Positions 16,496 through 25,029 of a stretch of DNA of 38,273 nucleotides are shown here, piece after piece (position 1 is the stretch's first letter; each line of letters opens with the position of its first letter). The stretch comes from Defluviicoccus sp. (lineage in GTDB: Bacteria; Pseudomonadota; Alphaproteobacteria; MPNO01): the NCBI GenBank assembly GCA_028821395.1, contig JAPPGP010000018.1, forward strand, positions 1-38,273, given 5' to 3'. The notes under the pieces are model-generated. The model ran no database searches and had not been told where the DNA came from. It saw nothing but the letters and a program-made list of their open reading frames with translations. Made by a program: the position numbers and the translations under genes.

Positions 16496-17713
16496 CTACT
16501 CGGCCGCCTCGCGGGCGAGATAGGGGTTGTCGAGGCCGAACAGCTCGGCCGCGTTCTCGCCCATGATCCTCCGCTTCTGCCGCTCGTTGAGGAACGGCAG
16601 GTCCCAGATCACCGACGGCGAGTCGAAGTCCCAGTGCGGCCAGTCGGAGCACCAGAGCAGCTGGGTCTCGGCGTCGATCGCCTCGAAGGTCGCTTCCATC
16701 AGCTTGGGGTGCTGCGACTCGAGCGGCTGGCTGGAGAAGTACATGTCCGTGATGTACTCGCTCGGCCTGCGAGTCAGCAGCGGCGCTTCGGATGAACGCA
16801 TCATGTATTCCGAGTCGAGCCGCTGCATCAAATAGGGCAGCCAGGCGATGCCGCTCTCGATCCACAGCACCTTCAGCCCGGGGAAGCGCACCGGCAGCCC
16901 GTTGATGACCCAGTTGGTCATGTGGATCAGGTTGCAGTGAACGAAGCTCAACGCATGCATCGAGAGGAACCGGTTGAGCTGCGCCATCGAGCCGTCGTTC
17001 CAGTTGAACCCGGCATGGAAGGCGAGCGGCAGGTTGCGCTCCTCGAGCGCGGCGTAGAGCGGCATGTAGGCGTTGTGATGCACCGGGCGGAAGCGCGTCG
17101 AGGTGACGGTAAACCCCATCGTCCCGGGCTTGTCGCCGAACTCCTCGACGAAGCGCGGGCAGGCCTCGGGCGTGTTGAAGGGCAGGTACAAGAGCCCCTT
17201 CATCCTGGGCTCCTGGGGCAGCACCTCCTCGGTCAGCCAGCGATTGAAGGCCCAGGCGAGCTCGACCTCCACATCGGGCTGCGGGTGGGTGCCGAGCGAC
17301 AGCATCGGGGTCGGGAACACCACCATGTAGTCGATACCCATCGAGTCCATGGCCCTGCGGGTCAGCGCCACCTGGCGGTGTACATCCGAGTCCTGGACGG
17401 GTTCGGCCAGGCTCTGTTGATGCGGGATGCGGCCATATACGTCCTGGTAGGCCATCCCGGGCACCGCGTTGAGCAGCCCGGGCGGTGAGCCGGTGCGATC
17501 GCGGAACGATGCCGCCATGTGCTGGTAGACGTCGCTGTCGATGCGGTCGACGACTTCGCCCCAGAACGCCGTCTCCGTCACGTGGGCGTCGACGTCGATG
17601 ATCAGCATCTCGTCGAAGCGGTGCCTTTTGCGCTCGCGCGAAGCATGCGCGAGGATGTCCCGGGTATCCGTCCGGACGGTGATCTCGTCGAGGGCGCGTG
17701 TCTGGCTGCTCAT
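16496..17713 (-). CDS. Amidohydrolase-2 family protein (ACMSD-like decarboxylase/hydrolase)
   Basis: A 405-residue TIM-barrel metalloenzyme of PF04909. Candidate metal ligands are Asp42 and His44 in IDVDAHV, His233 in AFHAGFN, and Asp357 in CSDWPHWDFDSP; HC and H residues at 259-264 also line this region. The D-x-H start in place of H-x-H is typical of ACMSD-like decarboxylases acting on aromatic carboxylic acids (for example resorcylate, 5-carboxyvanillate or aminocarboxymuconate), though some members are hydrolases. The N-terminal 35 residues precede the barrel and vary in the family. The ATG at 17713 follows a GGAGG element and a candidate promoter. The substrate is not deducible; both ring-cleavage systems in this window are possible contexts. 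Confidence 0.88.
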   Translation of the reverse strand: MSSQTRALDEITVRTDTRDILAHASRERKRHRFDEMLIIDVDAHVTETAFWGEVVDRIDSDVYQHMAASFRDRTGSPPGLLNAVPGMAYQDVYGRIPHQQSLAEPVQDSDVHRQVALTRRAMDSMGIDYMVVFPTPMLSLGTHPQPDVEVELAWAFNRWLTEEVLPQEPRMKGLLYLPFNTPEACPRFVEEFGDKPGTMGFTVTSTRFRPVHHNAYMPLYAALEERNLPLAFHAGFNWNDGSMAQLNRFLSMHALSFVHCNLIHMTNWVINGLPVRFPGLKVLWIESGIAWLPYLMQRLDSEYMMRSSEAPLLTRRPSEYITDMYFSSQPLESQHPKLMEATFEAIDAETQLLWCSDWPHWDFDSPSVIWDLPFLNERQKRRIMGENAAELFGLDNPYLAREAAE

Positions 17714-17760
17714 GCGCTGCGGCCTCCGCAGATGGGGGTCGATGGCGGTGCTTGGCGCGT

Positions 17761-17790
17761 ACTATAGCGGCGAGCCCGGCAGGCCGCCAA
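17761..17790 (-). promoter_or_regulatory. Candidate sigma70 promoter for the amidohydrolase gene
   Basis: On the minus strand TTGGCG (17790-17785; four of six) and TATAGT (17766-17761; five of six) are 18 bases apart, in the 82-base gap between the RND permease stop and the amidohydrolase ATG (17713). The start of transcription would fall near 17754, with a leader of about 40 bases. This would separate the amidohydrolase from the upstream efflux operon. Confidence 0.42.
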
Positions 17791-17795
17791 GCCGC

Positions 17796-20700
17796 TTACT
17801 CGGCGGGGGCGACGTCCGCTCGCGCCACCCTGGCCTTCTTCCCTGCCCGGCGCTCGATGATCCCGACCGTGATCGACATCATCGGCGGGACCACCGCCAT
17901 GGTGAGAACGGCGGACAGCGAGAGCCCGCCGAGCACCACCGATCCGAGCCCGCGATAGAGCTCCGAGCCGGCGCCGGGGAACACCACCAGCGGCAGCATG
18001 CCGAACACCGAGGTCAGGGTCGACATGAAGATCGGCCGGATGCGGTTCTCGGTCGCCGCCTCGATCGCATCGCCCGCCGTCATGCCCTCGCGACGGATGT
18101 GGTGGAGCGTCTGGTGGACCAGCAGAATCGCATTGTTGACCACGATCCCCACCAATATGACGAAGCCCAGCATGGTCAGCATGTCGAGTGGCTGGTTGAC
18201 ATAGGTGTTGAGCGCCGACAGGCCGGCGAGCCCGCCGGCCGCGGCGATGGGCACGGATAGCAGGACGATCAGGGGGTAGACGAAGCTCTCGAACAGCACC
18301 GCCATCACCAAATAGACGATGATCACGGCAAGCGCGAGGTCGAGCACGATCTCGTTCCAGGTCAGCGTCAGCTTGTCGGCGGAGCCGGACATGCGGATAT
18401 GCACGCCCTCGGGCAGGCCGCTCTCGCGAAGCGGCTCGATCACGTCGGACCTGACCTTGTCCATCGCGGCCTGGAGCGGCATCACGCGGGCCGGCGAGAC
18501 CGACATCGTCACCGTCCTCACACGGTCGATCCGCCGGATCTGGGTGGGGCCCGCGGTCACCCCCACCTCGGACAGGCTCTGCACCGGCAGTATCCGCCCG
18601 TCCGTCGTGACCACCGGAAGAACGCCGATCGACTGGGTCGATTCCTGCTCCCGCGCGGGACCCTTGAGGGTGAGGTCGATCCGCTTGCCGTCGACGTTGA
18701 TCTCGGCAATCCGAACCCCGTCGTTGAACGCATCGACGGCCTGGGCGAGGTCGCGCGCCGACAGCCCGTTATCGGCGAGCTTGACCCGGTCGGGAAGCAC
18801 CCGGACTTCGGGCTCTCCGAGGGTGAGCGCGGGTCGCGGCCGGGTCCGGTGCCCGTCGCGCGGGGACAGCGCCCCCATGGTGCGGAAGAACACCTGCCGC
18901 CCGGTCGCGAAGATCGTCTCCAGGTCGGGGCCCGAAATGTCGATGTCGATCGACCGGCCGCTGCCGATGGAGCGCCCGAACAGGGACGGCTGAAAGACGA
19001 ATCCGAAGGTTCCCGGCTCTTCCCGGGCCGGCGTCTGCAGGATGGGGATCAGCTCGGGCGCCTTCTGGTCGTCGACATGGCGTGCGGCGATGAAGGCGCG
19101 CCCCCTGAGCGCGACGAAGAAGAACCGGTCGATCATCTTCTGCGCGTCGGCGGTGCCGGGAGGGTGCGTGCCGCCGCTCTCGGCAAGCGCGGCATCGGAC
19201 CAGTGCATCTTGGTCTTCTCCTGCACGCCGCGGGCGATGGCTTCGGTGGTGTCGAGGTTGTAGCCCGCGGGCGGGAGCACGAAGCCGATGACGAAATTGC
19301 GGTTGCCGATCGGCAGGTAGTCGAGCTTGGGCAGGAAGGCGATCGCGAAGACCGTGGCAGCCGCGGTGATCGCCGCGACCACGAGCAGCGCCAGCACCTT
19401 CGAACGCACGACGACGCGCGCGAAATACCGCCAGAAGGAACCGAAGCCGCGCGCCAGCCAGTCGATGCCAAGGATGCGCGGCATCGCGTTCAGCGTGGGG
19501 ACCCGGCCGGCCAGCACCCGATTGGAGAGCGCGGGGATCAGGGTCACGGAGACCAGCAGCGACAAGAGCACCGACACCGAGATCGCCACCGCGATATCGC
19601 GGAACAGCTGGCCGACCTCGAGATCCATGATCAGGATCGGGATGAACACCATCACCGTCGTAAGTGCCGATACCAGCACCGCCGGCCAGACCTGGGCGGT
19701 CCCGTGATAGGCGGCCTCGGTGCGGCTCATGCCGCCCTGGCGCAGGCGGTAAATGTTCTCCAGCACGACGATCGCGGCATCGACCACCATGCCGACGGCG
19801 AAAGCGATGCCGGCGAGGCTGATCACGTTGAGCGACCGCCCGAGCAGCGCCATGGCGACGAAGGATCCGACCACGGAGACCGGGATCGCGAATGCGACCA
19901 CCACGGTCGGGCGCCACGACCGCAGGAATAGCAGCAGGATCACGATCGCCAGGACGCCGCCGAAATAGATGTTCTGCATGACGAGGGCGATCGAGGAGTT
20001 GATGTAGTCGGTCTCGTCATAGACCTGACGCACCTTGAGGCCCGCCTCCTTGATCGGGCCGTCGCGCAGCCTGGCCATCGTCTCCTGGGCCAGCCTCATG
20101 GTCTCGATCACGTTGGCGCCCTGCTCGCGGGTCAGGTTCAGGGCAAGGGCCGGGACGCCGTTGGACGACATCCTCGCGCGCGCCTCCTTGTAGGCGAGCG
20201 TGACGGTCGCGATGTCCCCCACCGTCACCCGGCCGAGCCCGGCGCCCCGCGCGTTGGAGCGGAGCACGACCGCTTCGACCTCGCTCCGCGTCGCGAAATC
20301 GCCCTCCGTTCGCACCGTGTAGCGGCGCTTGCCTTCGTCGATATCGCCGCCGGTGATCGAGGCGTTGGCGGCGCGCAGCCGGGCGATGACCTGACCCACG
20401 GTGAGCCGGTACTGCGCCAGCCGCTCGGGGTCGATGACGATCTGCATCTCGCGTTCGGTCTCGCCGAAGATGTTCACCCCGCCGACGCCCGGCACGCGCT
20501 CCAGGCGCTCCTGCACCACGTCGCGCAGGAAGTCGCCGTATTCGAGCATCGGCGTGTCGTTGCCCTCGGCCCGGCTGAACACGAACCAGGCGATGGCGTT
20601 GTCCTCGGTCCCCGAGGTCCCGAGGGTCGGCTCTTCGGCCTCCTCGGGATAGGTGTTCACCCGGTCGAGCCGGTTGGAGACCAGCAGCAGCATGCGGTCG

Positions 20701-21002
20701 AAATTGACGCCGGGAGAGAACTCGAGCGTGATCTTGCCGCGTCCGTGGCTCGCCTCCGAGAGCACGCGCTGGACCCCTTCGAGCCGCTTGAGCTCGTCCT
20801 CCTGCGGGATCACGATTTCGCGCTCGACCTCGGCGGGCGCCGCGCCGCGCCAGCTGGTGGTGACGATCAGCACCGGCTGGCGTACGTCGGGCGCCATCTG
20901 GATCGGGATCCGCTGCAGCGCCACATAGCCGAACAGGATGATCATCAGCACCATGGCGACGATCGCCATGGGCCGCTCTATGGAGAGGCGGATCAGGTTC
21001 AT
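17796..21002 (-). CDS. RND efflux transporter permease (HAE1-type)
   Basis: A 1068-residue inner-membrane RND pump with the usual duplicated layout: TM1 (about 12-30), periplasmic porter loop, TM2-6 (from about 338), TM7 (about 570), second loop, and TM8-12. In TM4 the acidic pair of AcrB (Asp407-Asp408) reads Asp408-Ala409 (GMVVDAAIVVLEN), and the TM10 lysine position of AcrB reads Asn in GIVVNNAILLV (952-962). One Asp is thus left from the classical relay, as occurs in several uncharacterised HAE1 subgroups. The GTG/ATG choice is clear: ATG 21002, 22 bases after the adaptor gene. The substrate is unknown; no outer-membrane channel gene is in the window. Confidence 0.95.
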   Translation of the reverse strand: MNLIRLSIERPMAIVAMVLMIILFGYVALQRIPIQMAPDVRQPVLIVTTSWRGAAPAEVEREIVIPQEDELKRLEGVQRVLSEASHGRGKITLEFSPGVNFDRMLLLVSNRLDRVNTYPEEAEEPTLGTSGTEDNAIAWFVFSRAEGNDTPMLEYGDFLRDVVQERLERVPGVGGVNIFGETEREMQIVIDPERLAQYRLTVGQVIARLRAANASITGGDIDEGKRRYTVRTEGDFATRSEVEAVVLRSNARGAGLGRVTVGDIATVTLAYKEARARMSSNGVPALALNLTREQGANVIETMRLAQETMARLRDGPIKEAGLKVRQVYDETDYINSSIALVMQNIYFGGVLAIVILLLFLRSWRPTVVVAFAIPVSVVGSFVAMALLGRSLNVISLAGIAFAVGMVVDAAIVVLENIYRLRQGGMSRTEAAYHGTAQVWPAVLVSALTTVMVFIPILIMDLEVGQLFRDIAVAISVSVLLSLLVSVTLIPALSNRVLAGRVPTLNAMPRILGIDWLARGFGSFWRYFARVVVRSKVLALLVVAAITAAATVFAIAFLPKLDYLPIGNRNFVIGFVLPPAGYNLDTTEAIARGVQEKTKMHWSDAALAESGGTHPPGTADAQKMIDRFFFVALRGRAFIAARHVDDQKAPELIPILQTPAREEPGTFGFVFQPSLFGRSIGSGRSIDIDISGPDLETIFATGRQVFFRTMGALSPRDGHRTRPRPALTLGEPEVRVLPDRVKLADNGLSARDLAQAVDAFNDGVRIAEINVDGKRIDLTLKGPAREQESTQSIGVLPVVTTDGRILPVQSLSEVGVTAGPTQIRRIDRVRTVTMSVSPARVMPLQAAMDKVRSDVIEPLRESGLPEGVHIRMSGSADKLTLTWNEIVLDLALAVIIVYLVMAVLFESFVYPLIVLLSVPIAAAGGLAGLSALNTYVNQPLDMLTMLGFVILVGIVVNNAILLVHQTLHHIRREGMTAGDAIEAATENRIRPIFMSTLTSVFGMLPLVVFPGAGSELYRGLGSVVLGGLSLSAVLTMAVVPPMMSITVGIIERRAGKKARVARADVAPAE

Positions 21003-21024
21003 GGCGGACCCACCGTCACCGCCG

Positions 21025-22659
21025 TCAGCTCCCGGTCGCGCCGCGGATGCGCACCGGGCCGCCGCGGCCCAGGGTCTCGTTGCCGCGGACGACGACCTCC
21101 TGCCCCGGCTTCACACCGTCGAGCACGACGAAGCGCGGGCCGAGCCCGTCGCCGAGACGGACCTTGACCCGCCGGGCGAGGTTGTCCTCCACCACGAACA
21201 CGAAGGCGTCGGCGCCGCTGCGGACCACCGCGTCCTTGTGCACGGTGGCGACCTGGCCGCGCCCGCCGACGGGGATCAGCACGGTGACGCTCTGGTCGGC
21301 CGCGAGTCGCATCCCGGTCGTGCCGAAATCGGCGGTGAAGCGCACGGGGCGGGTGCGCGTCCTGACGTTCTCGGTCGGGACGATGGCGCGAACCGTCGCC
21401 TGGTGGCGCGAGCCGTCGTCGAGGGTGAGCGTGACCAGCGCGCCCACGGAAAGTCCTCTCAGACGGCCCGAGGGCACCTCGGCCTCGGCCTCCAGATCGG
21501 TGTCGTTGAGGATGCTGACCACCCGCGCCCCGACATTGAGATAGGTGCCGATGTCGATGTGTTTCTGGGTGACCACCCCGGGGAACGGCGCCTTGATCCG
21601 GGTATCGGCGAGGTCGAGCTCGGCCTGGCGCAGTTGCGCCTGCGCCTCCTGGAGCTGGCCGCGGCGATCCGCCAGCGCGCCTTTGCGTGCCTGGACGTCG
21701 CGCTCCAGGTCTTCGTAACGCGCCCGCGAGAACGCGGCCGACTTGCGCAGGCGGTCGATCCGCCGCAGCTCGCCGCGCTTCTTCCGGTATTCCGCCTCCG
21801 CGGCGGCCACCACGCCGCGGAAGCGCGCAACCGAGGCTGCGGCCCGGTCGCGCGCGGCCCCCATCCGCCCGGCGGCGAGCACGGCGACGATCTGGCCGCG
21901 CTTGACCCGGTCGCCCACATCGACCCGCATCTCGACCACCGCGCCGCGCACCTGGCTGGCGACGACACCGGACTGGCGCGCGACCAGACGTCCGATGACC
22001 GGAACCGTCCGCGCGCCCGGCTCGGCGATCACGCTGTCGAGCGTGACCATCGCGGGCGGCCGCCCGCCGCCACGGGGCGGGCCGCGCTGGCGCCGGTTGG
22101 ATCCGGGGGCCGAGGCCGACGGAGCCGGCGGCGAAGCCGCGGCAACCGACTTGCAGCCGCCGCCGGTGAAGTGGGCGCGGATCTCGTTGGCGTCGAGCGA
22201 ATTGCTCTCGTCGCAATCCATCGCCGCGAAATTCGTTTCGAGAGGGCCGCGCGCCTCGTCGCGATCGATGACGTCGTTGTCGTTTGCATCGAGCGTCTTG
22301 GCGCGTGGCGGAAGCGGCGGCGGCTTGGCCTGCGCGGATGCGGGACCGCCGGGTGGCGCGGCGGCAAGCGACCGGCAGCCGGCGCCGGTGAAGAAGGCGC
22401 GGATCTCGTTGCCGTCGAGCGAATTGCTCCTGTCGCAGTCCATCTCCGCGAAATTCGCGGCGAGCGGGCCGCGCGCCTCGTCGCGGTCGATCACGCCGTT
22501 GTTGTTGGAATCCGATGCCTGGGCGCGCGCGGAAAGCGGCGGCGGCTTGTCCTGCGCGGAAACGGGGACGGTCAGCGCGGCCAGGACCACTGCCGCGCAA
22601 GGCAGATGGCGCGCCCGCCGGCGGGGCCCAACCCAGGCCTGACCGTTACCCATTCCCAT
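21025..22659 (-). CDS. RND periplasmic adaptor with N-terminal four-EF-hand domain
   Basis: A 544-residue secreted membrane-fusion protein. A signal peptide (basic 12-18, core 21-33, cut near AQ 35-36) is followed by two similar modules (about 37-100 and 111-175). Each has two canonical EF-hand loops: 50-61, 74-85, 124-135 and 148-159, each with D at loop position 1 and E at position 12. Each module also has two cysteines (75/95 and 149/169). A Pro/Arg/Gly-rich linker (about 176-205) leads to the adaptor: lipoyl half, alpha-hairpin (about 265-370), second lipoyl half and beta-barrel domains, and a membrane-proximal domain with VATVHKDAVVRSG. Starts: ATG 22659 chosen; an upstream TTG at 22728 gives no signal. 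Ordinary adaptors lack the EF-hands. It is expected to bridge the RND pump to an outer channel; calcium control is inference. Confidence 0.92.
   Translation of the reverse strand: MGMGNGQAWVGPRRRARHLPCAAVVLAALTVPVSAQDKPPPLSARAQASDSNNNGVIDRDEARGPLAANFAEMDCDRSNSLDGNEIRAFFTGAGCRSLAAAPPGGPASAQAKPPPLPPRAKTLDANDNDVIDRDEARGPLETNFAAMDCDESNSLDANEIRAHFTGGGCKSVAAASPPAPSASAPGSNRRQRGPPRGGGRPPAMVTLDSVIAEPGARTVPVIGRLVARQSGVVASQVRGAVVEMRVDVGDRVKRGQIVAVLAAGRMGAARDRAAASVARFRGVVAAAEAEYRKKRGELRRIDRLRKSAAFSRARYEDLERDVQARKGALADRRGQLQEAQAQLRQAELDLADTRIKAPFPGVVTQKHIDIGTYLNVGARVVSILNDTDLEAEAEVPSGRLRGLSVGALVTLTLDDGSRHQATVRAIVPTENVRTRTRPVRFTADFGTTGMRLAADQSVTVLIPVGGRGQVATVHKDAVVRSGADAFVFVVEDNLARRVKVRLGDGLGPRFVVLDGVKPGQEVVVRGNETLGRGGPVRIRGATGS
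22150..22559 (-). repeat. Tandem duplication of a 188-base EF-hand module
   Basis: Two copies, about 22150-22337 and 22371-22559, are offset by about 222 bases and stay closely alike at the DNA level (for example GCGCGGATCTCGTTG followed by CGTCGAGCGAATTGCTC in both). Together they encode the duplicated EF-hand modules of the adaptor. The similarity, including synonymous positions, points to a fairly recent internal duplication or conversion. Confidence 0.75.
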
Positions 22660-22800
22660 CGCGCGTCCGATCCGTGCCGTCCGCAATCCGTCCGTGCGCC
22701 GCAGAAAACTAAGACCCTTTGAGAACAAGACAATAGCCCGAACCGGGGCGCGCTCACAGACGTCACGCCGGACGGGGCTGTTTTCCGTCGCCTTGCGGAC

Positions 22801-23922
22801 TCAGACCCGTTCGAGAATATGGACGCCGCGAACCCGGTCGACCAGGTAGATCAGGCCGCGATCGTCGACGGTCACGTCGTTGGCGCAGACGCGGTCGGCG
22901 CCGGCCGGCGGGTCGGGCAGGAAATGGGCGACTTCGACGGGCCTGCGCGGATCGGCTATGTCGACCACCCGCAGCCCCTGGGCGAACCAGGCGAAGGGGA
23001 TTTCGCTGCCGGTCACCACCTCGGATGGCTGGTGGCAGCCGGTCATAGGCATCTGTGGCGCGCCGTCGGGATCGAGTCCGTCGACCTGGAAGGTCGAGAT
23101 CGGGATCGGCCGCTCCTCGTCGGTGATGTCGAACACCCAGGCGATGGCCGGCGCGCTGGGGCGGAGCTTGGCGACGTCCTCGTCGGCGACCACCATCAGC
23201 CGCTTGCCCTGCACAGGAAAAGGGATCGGCAGGGCGGTGTGCTGCGGGTGCGGATAGGCCGGGCTGATCCGGTATTCGGAGATCGTCCGGGGGCTCGCCA
23301 TGTCCTCGATGCCGAGGATGAACACCCCGTGATGCCAGTAGCTGGTATACAGCCGGTCGCCCAGCCGCAACGGGTGGTGGCAACGCGGGGCGGGCCCGTC
23401 CTCCCACGGATAGTCCTCGCCGCCGGCCTCCCACTGACCGGGGATCCACCAGCGCCCGACCTCCTCCGGCCTCTCGGGGTCGTCGAGGTCGAGGATCATC
23501 ATGATGTTGCCGACATAGCCTTCGACCGTCGGCGAGATGTAGGCGAAGCGCCCGTCGAAATCGAAGCGGTGGACGCCTTTCCCCCAGGTCTCCCAGTTCA
23601 CGATGCGGCGCGGCCGCGCCGGATCCTCGACGTCGTAGATGCCGAGCCCGCCGACGAAGCCCTCGGTCTGCGGCCCGCCGATGCGCTCGTGGTTGACCAC
23701 CATCAGCCCGTCGCGGGCGCGCACCTTGTGCGAATGGCTCCCGGGCGGCATGCCGATCTCGGCGAGCAGGAGGGGGGAGGCGGGATCGGAAACGTCGAAA
23801 ATCGAGGTCCCGAAGGGCGCTGCCATGTGGCCCACATAGGCGGTGCTGCCGTCTACCCTGACCTGGCCGCCCCCGGGGCAGTCGATATGGGCGACCTCGC
23901 GGACGCCGCTCATGCTTGCCAT
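22801..23922 (-). CDS. LVIVD-type beta-propeller protein, histidine-rich
   Basis: A 373-residue protein made of repeated units that end in a D-[IV/L]-x-D-P-x-x-P pattern (FDVSDPASP 42-50, YDVEDPARP 96-104, LDLDDPERP 144-152, FDITDEERP 264-272, VDIADPRRP 320-328), as in LVIVD-repeat propellers. Histidines recur at the start of successive blades: His65, His118, His182/183, His228 and His297, the kind of placement that makes a metal site on the axis in SBP56/methanethiol-oxidase propellers. There is no signal peptide, so it is probably cytoplasmic. The gene starts 12 bases after the MetE-like gene, with AAGGGGGGAA before the ATG, and is its operon partner. Function is unknown. Confidence 0.8.
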   Translation of the reverse strand: MASMSGVREVAHIDCPGGGQVRVDGSTAYVGHMAAPFGTSIFDVSDPASPLLLAEIGMPPGSHSHKVRARDGLMVVNHERIGGPQTEGFVGGLGIYDVEDPARPRRIVNWETWGKGVHRFDFDGRFAYISPTVEGYVGNIMMILDLDDPERPEEVGRWWIPGQWEAGGEDYPWEDGPAPRCHHPLRLGDRLYTSYWHHGVFILGIEDMASPRTISEYRISPAYPHPQHTALPIPFPVQGKRLMVVADEDVAKLRPSAPAIAWVFDITDEERPIPISTFQVDGLDPDGAPQMPMTGCHQPSEVVTGSEIPFAWFAQGLRVVDIADPRRPVEVAHFLPDPPAGADRVCANDVTVDDRGLIYLVDRVRGVHILERV

Positions 23923-23934
23923 GGTTCCCCCCTT

Positions 23935-24960
23935 TCAGGCGACCTCGGACGCCCGCCGGCCCTCATAGAGGTCGCGCCCGGAGACGATCGCGGCGATCTT
24001 GCCGTCGGCCATGAAGCGGCGCAGGTTCCACAACCCGCAATCGGGATGGACGTAGCGGATCCGGTCGGTGCCGAGGACGCTCGCGGCGCGCTCGATCCGC
24101 CGCGCCACGGTGTCCGCGCTCTCGATCTCGGTGGCCTTGACGTCGACCACCCCGAGCCCCATGCCGATTTCCGGGCGCAGCGCGCGAAAATGAATCAGCT
24201 CGTCCGCCGGCCGGTGGGCGTTCTCGCACACCACGTGGTCGGCATGGAGCGCGTTGAGATAGGCGATCAGCGGCTCCCAATGCGCGCCCTTCTGCGACAC
24301 CTGGCCGCCGTAATTGCCGAAGCAGAGATGGACCGCGGGAGTCGTCGGCACCGCGTCGAGAACGATGTTCATCACCCGCGCCGCCCACTCCCATTCGTCG
24401 GGGGCGCCGGGCAAATTGGCCTCGTCGATCTGGACGATATCGGCGTCGAGGCGGGCGACCTGCTCGGCCAGCACCCGCGCGATGGCCTCGGCGAGCGCCA
24501 CCCGGTCGCCGTAGTGACGGTCGACCAGGGTCTTGGCCAGCATGTGCGGTCCGGTCAGCGCGAATTTGAGCGGCTTCGTGGCCAGCGCCCTGGCCCGGCG
24601 GCAGGGCGCGGCGAGGTTGAGCGTGCCGCTGGTGACCGGACCCTCGGCGACCGCCGCCGGCCGCGTCCTGAACCCCATGGTCGGCTGCGCCTCGAAGGCG
24701 ACGATCTCCTCGAACGCCAATCTCGCCCGCACGCCTCCCATCGGGTGGACGAAATACTCGATCATGCCGTTGGTCTCCGGGTGGTTCGGGTCGAAACGGA
24801 CGAACTCGCCCTCGCAGACCACATCGATGCCGGCCTTCTCCTGAAGGTGGATCACCATCCGCGTCGCATCGTCGATCGCCTCGGCCGTCGGGTGGGCATG
24901 CAGCCATTCCGGCCAAGGGTATGAGCCGACCAGCGTGGTCTTGATCCGAGGGTCCGTCAT
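23935..24960 (-). CDS. MetE-like cobalamin-independent methyltransferase (core domain only)
   Basis: A 341-residue protein corresponding to the C-terminal catalytic barrel of methionine synthase MetE (PF01717), without the MetE N-terminal domain. The zinc ligands are present: His211 and Cys213 in VHLCFGNYGG, Glu246 in CENAH and Cys308 in HPDCGLW. It thus can activate a thiol for methyl transfer. The methyl donor of stand-alone core proteins is usually unknown; archaeal core MetE accepts methyl groups from corrinoid proteins, and others act on methylated substrates other than methyltetrahydrofolate. The ATG at 24960 is preceded at once by AAGGAG, an unusually short spacing. It is divergent from the thiamine-diphosphate enzyme gene (70 bases between starts) and upstream of the LVIVD propeller gene. 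Confidence 0.9.
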   Translation of the reverse strand: MTDPRIKTTLVGSYPWPEWLHAHPTAEAIDDATRMVIHLQEKAGIDVVCEGEFVRFDPNHPETNGMIEYFVHPMGGVRARLAFEEIVAFEAQPTMGFRTRPAAVAEGPVTSGTLNLAAPCRRARALATKPLKFALTGPHMLAKTLVDRHYGDRVALAEAIARVLAEQVARLDADIVQIDEANLPGAPDEWEWAARVMNIVLDAVPTTPAVHLCFGNYGGQVSQKGAHWEPLIAYLNALHADHVVCENAHRPADELIHFRALRPEIGMGLGVVDVKATEIESADTVARRIERAASVLGTDRIRYVHPDCGLWNLRRFMADGKIAAIVSGRDLYEGRRASEVA

Positions 24961-25029
24961 CTCCTTGCCCGATCTCCCGCGACCGGCCGGACCTTGCCAG
25001 AGATCGCCGGCTCGGCCAAGGTCGCGGGC

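Noticed and set aside
22660..22800. Promoter for the efflux operon (TTGTCT-N16-TAGTTT on the minus strand)
   Set aside because: The -10 box matches only three of six bases; not strong enough to list.
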